NCBI GenBank assembly: GCA_963082875.1
Contig: OY720097.1
Span: forward strand, 12,842,501 to 12,906,500
Length of the DNA stretch: 64,000 bases
Direction of reading: 5' to 3'
Origin: Corella eumyota
Lineage: Eukaryota > Chordata > Ascidiacea > Phlebobranchia > Corellidae
Under the pieces are notes generated by a model. The model did no database searches. It saw only the letters and a program-made list of their open reading frames with translations, and was not told the origin of the DNA. The position numbers were made by a program, and so were the translations under genes. Numbering within the stretch: position 1 is the first letter of the stretch; the number at the start of each line of letters is the position of its first letter. This document shows positions 1-12,500 of the stretch, piece after piece.

Positions 1-1290
1 TGTATCTCAAAGTTTAGCATTAAATCAAGAAAATTTGTTGCCACTCGTTACAAAAGGTGGTAGGTGCAAATGGTATCACAAACATTCACTGGGTGCTGTT
101 TTAAATGTTTCAAAGGGAAGCAGGCTGGGGTCAGTATTACTCATTTCCTATATCGCTGTGTGGCCACTACGCTTATATTCTCACTTGCGGAGTGTTATTG
201 AAACCAACTTGTCCCTTGTATATACAGGAAGCTGCCAATTTTGTCAAAAGCCGACTACTGCACACTGTACGGAGTAGTTGCAAGGTTTTCTATTGCCATT
301 TAATTATGGCAATCAAAACACAATTTCTAGTTTAAATATTTTATAGCGCTGTAAACATTATAGCTTCAGGGCTCTTGGCCTTGCAACAAACTATCCAGAT
401 AGGCTTATTATTACATCTACATAAGTTCAAAACAAAATTATAGATTTGGCATCATAAAACGTCTTTCGCAATAACTCCATCTAAACAATGTAACAAAGTC
501 CATTAAAAACAGTTAATAAAAAGTAATGAGAAGCATACTATAATAAAAGGGTAAATGGGCCACTAATTAACGATAATTTGATAGCACCATTTTCAGAAAA
601 TTCTACGTCACAATATAGTATATTCTTTTTAACTTCCGGTTAAATGAAATTCGCTGCTGATTACTTCCGGAATATGCCATCTGCAACTTAATGGTGACAC
701 GTTATTAATAATTATTTAAAATAACTGGTTAATCATCTAATAATGACTAATCGCCTAATTTTGACGTCATCAAAAATGTATTATGACAATTTTTAAGCGT
801 CTATATATGGAAATATTAAATGCATATATATCACACTTTATGCTACTTTATAAGATAAAAACTTGTTGTTTAACTGTATTGTAATCTGTTTGCTTTGTAT
901 TTACTCTCGCGCTATGGCCCATTATCTAAAGTCGTTATAGCCTACTGCGACTTGAAGGAAAATAGTTTATCGTCTCATCACACCTCCATTGGTAATTTCA
1001 TTGTTTTCACGTCTGAAAATTGCACCTAACCTTATCTTTACTCTTTGTAATTAACACGTTGCTTTTTTTCTCTATTGTTTTGGATTTTACCTATACTGAT
1101 AATAAGAAAAGGCACTGACAAAATTTTTCGAATTTGTTGTGCCTAAAAAAAGGTTCATGAATATTCAGGTCGTAGTTAGTTTTCCAATCTAACCAAGGTA
1201 ACGTTACAAAAGCAAGTAGAGAAAAACACTGATCATAAATTCCGTGTTTGTTTACAATTAATAAAGCTTTTAGGCTAGAGTCTGTGAGTA
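1..1290. other. Intergenic, upstream of forkhead gene
   Basis: No convincing coding exon was seen on either strand. A hairpin with 8-bp arms (ATTGCCAT and ATGGCAAT) lies at 292-313, and a consensus CRE-type site TGACGTCA at about 762-769. Short open frames near the left edge lack codon character and splice context. The last few hundred bases should contain the forkhead gene promoter and 5' UTR. Confidence 0.5.
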
Positions 1291-4200
1291 ATGGTCATAC
1301 GGGTCAAGTCAAGCTTCTCAACAGGCCGAGTTGCTATTGCTAAATCAGGCCAGCAGGTGTCATCACTAGAAAAATGGAAGACAGATTGGTTTCACGAGGT
1401 AATAATAAACAAGTTTTCCCCTATTTTTAACATCAATTTCAGCTGTTTTAACATGATGTTTGCCTAAATGCAGATCAGCGAACTATTTCAAGTAACTACC
1501 GACCAAATAGGACAAAGTTATAGCACGACTCCGACTCTTGAAAAGGTTAAAAAAAACAAATAAATAAACTGCATTTTGTGTTTCTGTTGACATTAAACTA
1601 AATGAACCATTGAAACAGCTTTTAACTTTATTATTTAGGCACGTGCAATCGAAAGCAAGGCAAGGTTAAGTATTGTATTGTCACTTATTGAACGATATTT
1701 TCGAGGTCAACTTACAGTAACGCCCAAGTACATTAAACCAGTTAATTCAAACCTAAACAACGTAAGTTTAATTTTTACTTTAAAATCACATTTATAATAA
1801 TTTTTGGCATTAAAATTAAAAATTTTTAAAAGTTGTACTATTGTTTATTTTCATATAGTCTTCGAATGCTATACTTGTTCAAAAGAAACAAGATGTTCGT
1901 TTTATGCCATGGACCATGGTAAACCCAAAAGAGGTAACTTTTTGTAAAATAACTTTGTTAATTATTCGATAAACTAAGGAACTTCCAACAATAAAAAAAT
2001 TTTTTGTTTTAGGTTTGTCCAGTTGATTATGTTCATCAATCTCGAAATACTAAAAAGCAAACTTGGAATATTGACGAAGCAATGGACATTCTTACTTCAG
2101 CAGATTCAACAGGTTAATATAATTCACAATCTATATTTTAAAGTTGCCATCTATTTCTGCCAGAATTATTAAATGTTGTTTGTTGTACACAGATGACAAT
2201 CTTCTATCGGACGAGGGTAGTACATCAAATGAATCCCCTTGTAATGACCTTACTCAGATTGATAAGGAATCTCTTGTGAAGGCTCCAACTCTAAACAAAA
2301 ACAAACCTTGTTCAAATAACACTATACTTCTCGTCGTTCGGCCTTCTAATAAACTTAACATTAGTAGAAAAAGAAAACACGAAAATGGAGGTAAGATTTT
2401 AAACCATGTGCATTAACTAAAGTGAACTATATACAATCTTATGAGTTATATTAACACCGCGCATCACTAATTGGTTAAACTAGTGTTAGCTTCAATCAAA
2501 TTTCGACACATAGAGTAAACGTTTAAATTACAGATACTATCTACATCGAAAACCAAGAGAGGGAAAATAACAAATTTACTCCGAATAAAACTCTTGCACC
2601 AACGCTGATTCGACTACCCCGTGAACAACAGCTGTCAATCATTGAAAAACTAGCCAATGAGCGCCAGAAGGAAAGTATAGGCTCGCCTACTGTTCGGAGA
2701 AAAAACGAGAGGTCAACAAGTGTTGACGAAACGACAAAAATAAACTTCAAGGAAAAACTAAAAAATGGAAATATGAAGGAATTAAAAAGATCGAGGTGTT
2801 TTTCACAACAACCAAATGAGCATAGGCTAAAAGAAAATCAATTCAAAAATTGGAATAGGCCTGGACTTCTAAAGTGGGTATTGTTTAAAAATTTGTTTCT
2901 ACCAAATTGTGTGTTCATTTTGTCCTTAAAAACCTTTTATTGATAACTCCGTTCTTGTACTAGTATAGAAAAATTAAAACAATATTTTTAATTAGAGAGA
3001 ATGACGACGGCCTTATAAAACTAGATGACATTTTTGCATTGAATGGTGAAGATGACGTCACGCTGACGTTAGATGACGTCAAGGCTGCTTCGTTCGACGT
3101 CCAAAGCAGTTTGTCTTCCCTTTTTCCCTCGTGTGGCTTAGAAAGTGGAATAGGAAACGAATCAGGTATGACGTATAGAATGATGAACTTTACCCAAACT
3201 TATACGTAAATGGATTGCGAAATGTAACATTGAATTTTCTATTTTTAGAAACTTTAAAAGGAATTCTAGAAGCAAGCGACATCGTGAATAGGCCGTAAGT
3301 TTAAATAGAACTTCATATAACATTCTATTAAAAATCCGCATGCGGGCACAATGACTTATCAACTTAGGTTGTTTTTTTTTTATAGAATTAATTATATTTT
3401 TTGAGTACTGTTAAGTAACGTTTATTTAAAAATACAATACATACATTTACAGGCAAAAAAGGAAATACAATAAGCAACCCAAACCAGTTTCAATTCTGCT
3501 CAACAGTGAAAACGAATTTCCAAAACCCACCTTGCCGTATAATCAGCTAATTTACCTTTCTTTCAAGGAAAGCTCTTTTCTTAGTCTTACAGTTCGACAA
3601 ATTTATAAATTTATTACAACTACCTTTCCTTACTACAAAACTGCAAATCAAACATGGCAGGTAGGTAACTTATACTACTAAGTTAATGACCAAAATTTTT
3701 GCTGTATTATCTCGTTCTAGCGCACTGTTTTTGTCTATTCTATTATTTCACAGAGTTGTTAAATGCAAGGTGTATATGTTTCTAAATAATATTATTACTG
3801 TTTTTTTTCAATTTAGAACGCCGTTCGACATCAGCTGTGCTGTTGTAAGGACTATATGTAAGTTCAAAATATGATAATTCATTGTTAAGTGCAAATAACC
3901 AATAATGTAAAACAAATATTAGTGATAAAACATGCTATAGTAACGCGAACAAAAAATGAACTGTTTTTAATAAGTGGTAAAATTTTGCAGAAAGATAGTG
4001 AACCCTGCCTCCCAGCAGGGCGAAAAGCCGAGTAAATATGCATGGAAAATAAAAGACGATGAGTCGATAAAGAAATTAGAAACTGAGATGATAGCACATT
4101 TGGCAAAGGGAAAAGATTTAAAAGGAATTCAAAACGGGATGAAAAATACTGGTATCTTTAACATAACATAAATATTTTTAACTTTTTAAAATGCCATACT

Positions 4201-4339
4201 AATATTTTAGTTTATTAATAAAAAAATATTTACTTTTTTTTCAGAAATGTTTAACGAAATATTTGGAGACATTTTGCCTCAACTTAACGGTGGTGCTCAA
4301 GATACAATTTTTTCTGAACAATCTAGTAACATTGAATAA
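1291..4339 (+). CDS. Divergent forkhead transcription factor, FoxN1/4-FoxR type
   Basis: Thirteen exons were read by hand: 1291-1398, 1474-1545, 1639-1761, 1859-1933, 2013-2112, 2193-2390, 2534-2877, 3000-3165, 3249-3294, 3453-3660, 3817-3857, 3991-4151, 4245-4339. They give 578 residues. The ATG at 1291 has an in-frame TGA just upstream. Exons 10-12 encode a forkhead winged-helix domain near the C terminus: KPTLPYNQLIYLSF (helix 1), then LSLTVRQIYKFITTTFPYY, then TWQNAVRHQL (recognition helix, where canonical factors read W-NSIRHNLS), then a wing ending in KYAWKI. A tail with EMIAHLAKGKDLKGIQNGM follows, resembling the segment after the forkhead in FOXN1/FOXN4 and FOXR. The N-terminal 440 residues are polar and unrecognised. 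It probably acts as a nuclear DNA-binding regulator. The recognition helix is diverged (H-Q-L-C instead of H-N-L-S). Exon 8 uses an acceptor chosen for frame and is the least certain junction. Confidence 0.8.
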
Positions 4340-4345
4340 AATAAA
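4335..4345 (+). promoter_or_regulatory. Polyadenylation signals overlapping forkhead stop codon
   Basis: Two overlapping AATAAA hexamers (4335-4340 and 4340-4345) begin within the last codon and stop of the forkhead gene, with another at 4392-4397. The 3' UTR is therefore very short, and it converges on the minus-strand gene ending at 4471. Confidence 0.55.
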
Positions 4346-4470
4346 AAAAAAGAAAACGGGTTTTAAATAATAACACATTTTAATGCAATTGAATAAATTT
4401 TTTTAAATTTTTGTTTAAAAAAATTATTGTATTACAAACCTAGAAGGAAATCATATTTTCATGTAGCCTA

Positions 4471-4854
4471 TTACTTTTTCTTGGTTGTACTTTGATATAG
4501 TTGCCCAGTCGAGTCTTGATCTTCTATGCTTAATATTTCGTCCACGCTTAATAAATCGTAGCTTGGCTCTTCTGAGGTGCTGTATACAGTACTTGCAGAT
4601 GCAGAGGTATTGCTGTTAGATAAGGATAAACTACATGTATCATCGTCGCCTTTACTGCGTATTAAGTCCTGTATAAATGATGTCATCATATCGTAGGGCC
4701 TTTGTGGTCTTTTGTATACGATCATTGTTGTAAAGTCCTGGAAGACGCTTAAAATTGAGTGTTTCTCGAAATACCGCTGTGCTCTGTCGTAGGGGTCAAC
4801 GAAATCTGGAAACTTACTTGGCCTTGTGTAGGAAACCCCTTCCCCAGCATTCAT
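4471..4854 (-). CDS. Small protein with RIIa/DPY-30-like docking segment
   Basis: An intronless frame of 127 residues starts at an ATG at 4854. Residues 20-65 (DPYDRAQRYFEKHSILSVF and on through YKRPQRPYDMMTSFIQDLI) have the pattern of the RIIa/DPY-30 dimerisation-docking helices. That pattern is 'YLEKH-I---F--LT--L-Y-RPE-P---', as in TEX55, EFCAB10 and other ciliary or sperm proteins. The remainder is an acidic Ser/Thr-rich tail ending in three lysines. In this superfamily the two-helix module dimerises and binds amphipathic helices, commonly in cilia or flagella. The family call rests on this motif alone. The gene converges with the forkhead gene 131 bp away. Confidence 0.6.
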   Translation of the reverse strand: MNAGEGVSYTRPSKFPDFVDPYDRAQRYFEKHSILSVFQDFTTMIVYKRPQRPYDMMTSFIQDLIRSKGDDDTCSLSLSNSNTSASASTVYSTSEEPSYDLLSVDEILSIEDQDSTGQLYQSTTKKK

Positions 4855-6514
4855 TGTTTAATTTTAACCCAAAAGTATTACTTTCAAACAACTAAATCTA
4901 CCTTACTGTATTCGCAGATGCTGTAAAATTTTTTGGTTTGTTTTAAATGTTTAAAAATTTGGTTAAAAACAAGAATTTAATTTTCTGTTTGTTATGTCAT
5001 AAGTGTTTGTTATTGTTTTATTTATAATAATAATTATACTATTTTTGTTTTCTGTGCCAAATTGTTTTTATGTATTTTTTTAAATAAAATGTTTTAATGT
5101 AAATTGCAAAGTATTTCACAAAATATTTTTTTTAACATTTTGAAGAATGTTCTGATTATTTTTAAAATTGGTTTACGGGAGTACAGTAGATTTCAATTTG
5201 TTAAAATAGATTGAAATTAGAAATGTGACGATAGATATATTTAAAATTTAACTTGGCCGAAAACAACAATTTTTTAAACTATGTTTCTGTTTGTATTAGA
5301 ATTGCAGGAGAAAACTTTTAAAATCGAGTAAAGTCTGGTGGTCCTTACATATATGACCTAATTAAAGTATCAGAAAATATTATTAATTTTGTGGCACTAG
5401 TAAGTTGATATTTAAACTGCTAGATTATTTATAAGAACTGGGATTTTAATATTGTAAGAGTCCTAGTTATTTTTCCCCACCAGGATTTTAAAATATGTAG
5501 AAGTCCTAGTTATTTTTTATTAAAGGCCTCGTTTACGTATAATTTGAAACAAACCAGACCTTATGTTAACCGAAAATGGTTTACCCTAATTTGCCAAAAC
5601 AAAAATATTTACTTGTTTTTAATTCTGTACATTTTGTTGTTGTTGACAGTATAATTTAAATTGGCAATGCTATCATTAAAAACAAAAAAAAATATATTAG
5701 TGGACTAGTAATATAATGCAATGGATAACATTTAAGGAAGCACTGTACCGCCTAATTAATAACCTTCTAACTTTAGCTATGACGCATAATTGTTGCAACA
5801 TTTCCCAATGGACTTCTACCTAGAACAAACAAATATTTAATTGACCTTACCAATTAATCGTTAAACGTATATGATTATCACAAAACATTACGGACGGACC
5901 TAATAATTATAAAATTGTGTCAATCAGTTGCAGCTGTTAAAAGGTATTTGAGTTCATTATGTCGCCTAAATTATGCAATTGACTAGCGCTAAGCTGTCCA
6001 TCAATTTGATTGTCTTTAGTCGTGTATATTGCGTTTAACTAAACTTAATTGTAACAGATATACTTACGAAATAGATAATAATGTAAAACTAGTCGCTGAA
6101 ATAGTGCAGGATTAAGTCTGTGTATTATATTAAACTAGAAAAACTTTGAACTTCGTAATTAGATCTATTAAACATAATCTAGATTAGTATTAAACTATTT
6201 AAAATGTGTAGTTTTAGATTGGTGTAGCTAAAACATTAGAATAAACGATCTCATCTGTACATTTTCATCAAAACTATATGGTCATATTTATACTATCTTG
6301 TTTTTTACTTATACCGGACTTCACGATAAAAGGTACATTAGTGTCACTGAAAGTGGACAAATAGTTATGTTTAAATTAGGATAATTTTATTAAAGTTACC
6401 AAGTTTTTTAAATAAACAGTTAAAATATTTTGTAAAATATTTAGTTACTTTTAATTTGTATTTAATTAACAGTAAATTAAAAAAATTACCAGTTTATTTT
6501 GTTTGTGGCAGAAA
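4855..6514. other. Intergenic and 5' region of Z-disc-like gene
   Basis: AT-rich sequence with no supported coding exon. It separates two divergently transcribed genes, so it should hold both promoters. A good splice acceptor (TTTGTGGCAG) ends at 6511, three bases before the ATG at 6515. Either an untranslated first exon lies upstream or this is a trans-splice acceptor. Confidence 0.5.
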
Positions 6515-9500
6515 ATGGCAGATTTAAATCATTCTGGGATAATAACAAACGAGCTCAGAGACAAAAATGTTGAATTTTGGAACAGAAAAGGAGTCATAAA
6601 AATGGATCCAAAATGTGAAGAGCGTTGCAGTCACACCAACATCCCACCTTCCACTATGATGACCTTGGCCATGGAGTTGTTGATTTCCAACAGAGGAAAG
6701 GCTTCCAAGATGTTCCGCAAGGGAAGAGAAAGGGCGCAAACTCCCGAGGACAACAACGGATCGAATCTCGCGCAGATGTGGGTCGTGCCGGGGGCCGAGA
6801 GTTTGTCAAGGGGGGAATCCCCGAACATGGCCTCTCACCTGAAACCTTCGCTTGCAAATTCCGATTTTGTTTTTCGGACACCAACTACCCCAATACAAAA
6901 ACCTGAGTTAAAAAGTGACAAAATTTTGGAAAGTTCGAATACTAACAATGATCTTGACATTTTTAAAACTTTTTCGGTCGCCGACCTGGTTGGCTCTCAA
7001 GACCACGTGATCTCGTACTCGGATTCTGAAAACGAAAATGCAAAACCTGATGACGAAAAAAAAAACAAAAAGCAATCGAAACGAAATAAACAAAATCACC
7101 TAATAGTCGACGTAGGTTCTGAAATTAATTGCAGTGCCGCTAATAGGAGTAGCCCGACTTATGAATCAATAACACCGCTAAATCAGCATGAAAGTAATGC
7201 GAAGGTCATTAATTGCGAGGGTTCAAGTAAGTGCAATGACTTGTTATCGTTAGAACAAGACTTAAATAGATTTGTCGAAATGGACATACCCAGTAGCAAA
7301 CAAACCATCAGCGACGACATTACAAAAGTGCCTTTGAAAGATGAGGTTAATTCACAGGTCGAAAATAACACAGGCAAGCTGCAGAACTTCAAGCATAGCA
7401 GTTGTACTGAAGTTGTGTTAAAGAATAATAGCAACAGAAGTAAGTCGTCGGACAACGATTTTCAAGACCAGCTTTTGACACAGTTAACCGCTCAACTAAG
7501 TAAGGATATTACTGCATCGGATAAACTCGATAGTAAAAAAGCTGTACGAAAAACGAGTTGCCCACTTACTGCAAAACGTCGGATTGTTAAAGAAACAAGA
7601 ATTCGTTCAAAAAGTTTGCAACCGGAACCCAAGAAAAGTGACGTCAGAACAAATTCCCCGGAGTATACGTCATACAATTCAAATCCCTGCAGCCCGCCTC
7701 CTCCGACATCATCAGTTCTGTCGTCATCGCTTTCGTCATCATTGTTCTCTCTTTCCTCTCTGGGATCTGTATCTTCGACTTCGCTTCCAGTATCTTCCGT
7801 AACATCAGAGAGACCAAGCATGGCTTCATGTGCTAGCTTGTCTCCTGATAGTGACTTTTTTGGCGGTAAATATTCAGTTAACAAAGTATCGAGAAATAAA
7901 GAAATGTTTAATAACATTAAAAAGGCAAATTCCTTAGGTCAATACGATGATAGAAATACAAAAGATTTCAATAACAACTTAACGTCACGGGGCTCTAATA
8001 AAATAACTGCATTACGGAGCCCTATAAATAGAAGTAGCGGCTGTGCAGTTGGCGAGGTTCTTACGTCACCTAACTCTATCAGTATTGGACAAGATAGTGT
8101 ATCCAATTTAAATACATTAAAACACGTTGCTAAGAGAACAACAAGAATCAGCAGTCAAAGTTCAAACGGATCTGCAGACAGAAGTCCGTCCAGAAAAGTT
8201 ATCCACGAATACACGGAAGTGCTTCCTGAAACTGAGCAATGTAAACTAAAGGGCAGTGTCATTTCAAGAGCAGTTTTCCCAGATAAAGACGACTCGACGA
8301 AAGCCACCCCGGTACTTCATTTGCAGAATTTATCAAAAGCAAAGTCGCTAAACAACTTAAGTAGCGCAGACGCTAACATGTTGTGCTGTTTTAAAACAAG
8401 TCCGAAGGTTCCTGTCAGAAAAGAAAGCAAAGAGGCAATTCAGCTGCTTTCTGGAAATAAAACCAGTCAAAAAAACACAAAGATAATTGAACAAGGCAGC
8501 GCAGTAGCTAATATCAATACTTCAAACCTGGAGAAAACTGAAAACATTGATCAACCCGTTTCAACACGTTGCCATTCGCGTGGCTGCACGATCTCATTAT
8601 CTAGTATTTCATCGGATAAAAGCAGTCATCTTAAAACCGAACCATCTAAACAACCAAAAGAAGAAACCGTAATAAGCAAGCAGTTACAAAAGCAACAGTC
8701 AGCAATGCTTACCGAAGATTATTCGTTACTGGATGAAGTTGTTCAACAAATAAACGATATTCATCCACGTGTTCGGGTCGTTAATGGATCCAAAATTTCA
8801 CTTTTGGGTGAAAGATTTCCTACTGCAGCTACGACCAGTCATTCTCAACAAGCAAGGCCTAGAAAAAATGTTGCAATCTTTAATCAGAATCCACTAAATA
8901 ATCGCCAAGCTCGAGTTATTGAAACTCTATCATCACAGCAGCAATCTCAAGTTTGTTACACCCAGAAAAATAACAACAATTGTGATAAGAGTAATAGTAT
9001 AGACACTGCAACAAACGTGCCGTTGAGAAATTTAAGTTCCATTAAAGATTCACCGGAAAAGAATGATGGACAGCTTAAAGTGTCACCATGCATTCTGGAT
9101 AACAAGGCTACTACTAACCCAGACTATGGCTGTAATATTGAAAATAATTCTAAACTTGGAAAGAAAAAAGATCAACATGAAATCGTTGCTGTAGATAGCA
9201 ATATAGCTTTTCAAGGCAAATCTACGACAAATCAGGGAAATAAAAGTGGTATAGAAAACTTCAAGACATCTAATACTTTAATTGTAGAACATAAAATTGA
9301 TGAACAACAACAACTTAATCCAGAAATTGTCCAGCGTTCATCTCTATGTACAACAACAATGCCATCTCAAGGTAAGTTTTTTAAGTTTGACAGGAACACC
9401 TAAATGTTGGTAAATTCTTGGAAATTAATCAACATTTTGTTGAGTAAAAAAGGAAGTCAAGCCTAATGAGCAATTACCGGTAATTTAATATACTGTATAT

Positions 9501-12500
9501 AACGTAAACTTTTTTGTGGCTTAAGCAATTCAAGCTGTTCGTTAACTAACTGTTTTCCTTTGGCAGGTTAATTAGTTACAGTTACTATTATTTTTCGATA
9601 GGTGCAAAGTTCAGTTCGACAATGCAAGTGTCGCTACGCGCGCCAAGAGAACCGCAACGTCAGGTTCAATGCAATCGAGTTTTGCGCAGATCTCAATCAG
9701 GCGGGCCAAGAGTTAAGAGTCCAAACTTTAACGAAGTTCACCCGGAATATCGAAAATGGGTAAACGAGTGGTCAACGTCGTTTGCTTGCTACAATCCAGT
9801 AACAAGCGATAATTTTCGAAAAAATGTCAACCAATTTAAAAAACTGGATTCTGAAACGCAAAACTTGTCTAAACAACCAGCGCTTCGCACAAGAAGCACG
9901 GAGGCTCCAGCCAGTTTAAAATACAATACTGATTTGCGTCAAACTCGCTCGACTAGTTCAGCGTCAAATGAAGGTTATGAGAACGGTCAGACAAAAAACG
10001 AAGGTACGAGAAAGGAACGACATGTTCGATTTTTACCAAGTAAGTAAAGTTATTATATATTACGATTTAAGCATTGGATTTAAGGCAGAATCTACGGCTG
10101 TTTTGTTTCGTGTAACGCATTGAGAATTTACCAAAATGAACCGCACATTTTACATGTGACTCGCCTGTTAAAAAAACGCTATAAAAACAACAAAAAAAAA
10201 CGTGTTGCGTGTGAATTGTATCTCGGGTTCTGTTTACGACCTTATTAATTGCCATATTTTGCAAAACCGCAAATTTAATTGCTAATTTGTTCACCCGAAT
10301 TGGCTTAAAATTTATTGGCCAAGTGTATAATATTTCCGCTTTAAACCCTAAAAGCTAGACTGTTTAGAAAGCTCACATCCTCATAACAAAAAGAACCTTA
10401 ATTTTTATATGACGATTAAAGTGTAACCTTTAATGTAAGTTATAGTCGTTATGAGTTTTATGAGGCAGTAGTGGTCATTTGATATATTATGTTTAACTGC
10501 ATTTAATGATCAACTAACTCTAAGTTTTGATCGTTACATCGAATCATTTAAAGTTCAGCTATTGTAATGTTTGCTGAGCCAGGTTTTTAACAATAGGAAT
10601 TTGCTTGGTGTTGATGGCAATAATAAATAAAGTTGAATGTATTTCTGTTTGACCTAGATCATTTTTTTGTTATTACATTAAAGCATAGGCGTAACAATAA
10701 GTGATGATAGGTTAAAGTTTCTTAAATAGTATTTTCGTAAATTTGTTATTATTCCGGAAAGTACTGATACTCAGTTACTGACCTATACTTTAAACAGGCA
10801 ATAACACTTTAACAATTATATTAGTAAACGCCGTGCAAAATAGCATATTTATACAGGGGCTGTTCTGGTGATATGTCATAGTGTTAATTTCCCAGCAGTA
10901 AAAGTGGTAACAGGGGGCGTTAATTAGTTCAAAAAAAACGGTGTCGATGTACTTAAAGCGAGGATTTTGAGTATTTTTTAACAAGCTCTTGAATAGTTTA
11001 TCGGAATGTTGAAGTTTACAGCCGTGTTGTATTAATGCAGATAATAATCGATAATGAGAGGCCAGTGTACTACGTTGTTTGTAGAGCTAGCAAAAGCTGC
11101 CACGCGTACAAAACAGCCTCGGTCAGAACCGGACTTATTCTAATATACTTACACAGGCTTAACGGAGCGTTTACAGTTAAGGGCCCCGCTTTAATTACAC
11201 AAAATCAATTGTGAATTTCACAGCAGGGTTGTGCCCTAGGCTTTTGACATGCGTAAAGCTCGTGCGATAAACAAAAAGCTACAAGAGAAAGCTTGTTCGT
11301 AGTACTATAGTATTTTAAGCGTTTTGTGGCGTTTGAACGCTGTATAAATATCAAGCGTGGTTTAGCTTAAGTTAAAGTTGCCTTTTGTAAAATCGCCTTG
11401 TGCAAACAACAAGTTTTTTTTGATGAGTGTTAGAAAGTAAAATCCGAAAGTCGATTTTGCAAATCCAGCTAAAATATACATAATTAATATTAGCTTACAC
11501 AAATAAACAGATTTGCGCGAATACTGTGGAGTGGATTACAATAAATTTCTCATTTTGAACCGTGAAACAGTAATGACCACTAATCGTATTTGGTTATTTA
11601 ACATTTAAGCTCTAGGCAAAAACCAGACGATGGAACAGTTAGGCGTGGGGATTATGTATTCGTGTTTACGTCAGACTGAACGCATTTTAGACCACAAAAA
11701 TTAACAGGTATGCCTATGAAACTAGTTTAATGATCGTATGTTCAAGTCTAGTTGTTTTTTGAACTGCGGTAAGGTCATTGGAGGCATTTTACGAGAGCTT
11801 AGAAACGTAGTTAAAACTGTTGCGTTCCTGATCAGACTGCCGCTGGCTGCCTAATATAAAACCACATGTTATTACATTGTAACGAACTTTTCAAAACAAG
11901 GCTTAGTTAAGCGAATAGTGTGGATTAGTTTAGGCAGTAACCGGTTTAATGTTTGTGAGCTTAGCTGAAAAGAGTAAGCACGCGCATACCAGTTTAACAT
12001 ATACGGCGAACGCTATCGTATATCAATCATAACACCTTTAAATTAAAAGTTAAATCAAAGCGCTTAAGGATTAAAATTACACCTGGCATTGTGTTTTTGT
12101 GTAACTTGTAAAGTGAGAAAGCAAATACACTGCTATCGACAAACACCACAATAAATTAGTTGAATGTCAAACGTTGATTGAAGAATTAGCCATAAATCAA
12201 TATGAAAAGTTGTCGCTAGTTTACTTGAAACAGTCGAAGCCTACGCGACACCATTTCCCGATTAACACGAAACGCAGGTGACCCGACGTCGAGTTTTGTG
12301 GTAAATATTTGACCTGGTTAGATTGCCTTATTAAACGTGATTCCCAGACCATTCGTTGTATTTTCGGATTAGGAAACGATGTGTTTTTAAAGATTTAATG
12401 GTTAAAACCTAATATGCACCGTTTAAAGGTAAAGGTCGTACACGTAGTTTAAGAGGCTAGACATGCTTTTAAGTTTATTAATTGTAATTTTTTGGGTTTG

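Noticed and set aside
6625-6906. Alternative frames on both strands within the start of the Z-disc-like gene
   Set aside because: Shadows of the 952-codon exon in other frames.
7492-7917. 141-codon minus-strand frame
   Set aside because: Antisense of the Ser-rich tract in the same exon; its Asp/Glu richness is a mirror of TC-rich codons.
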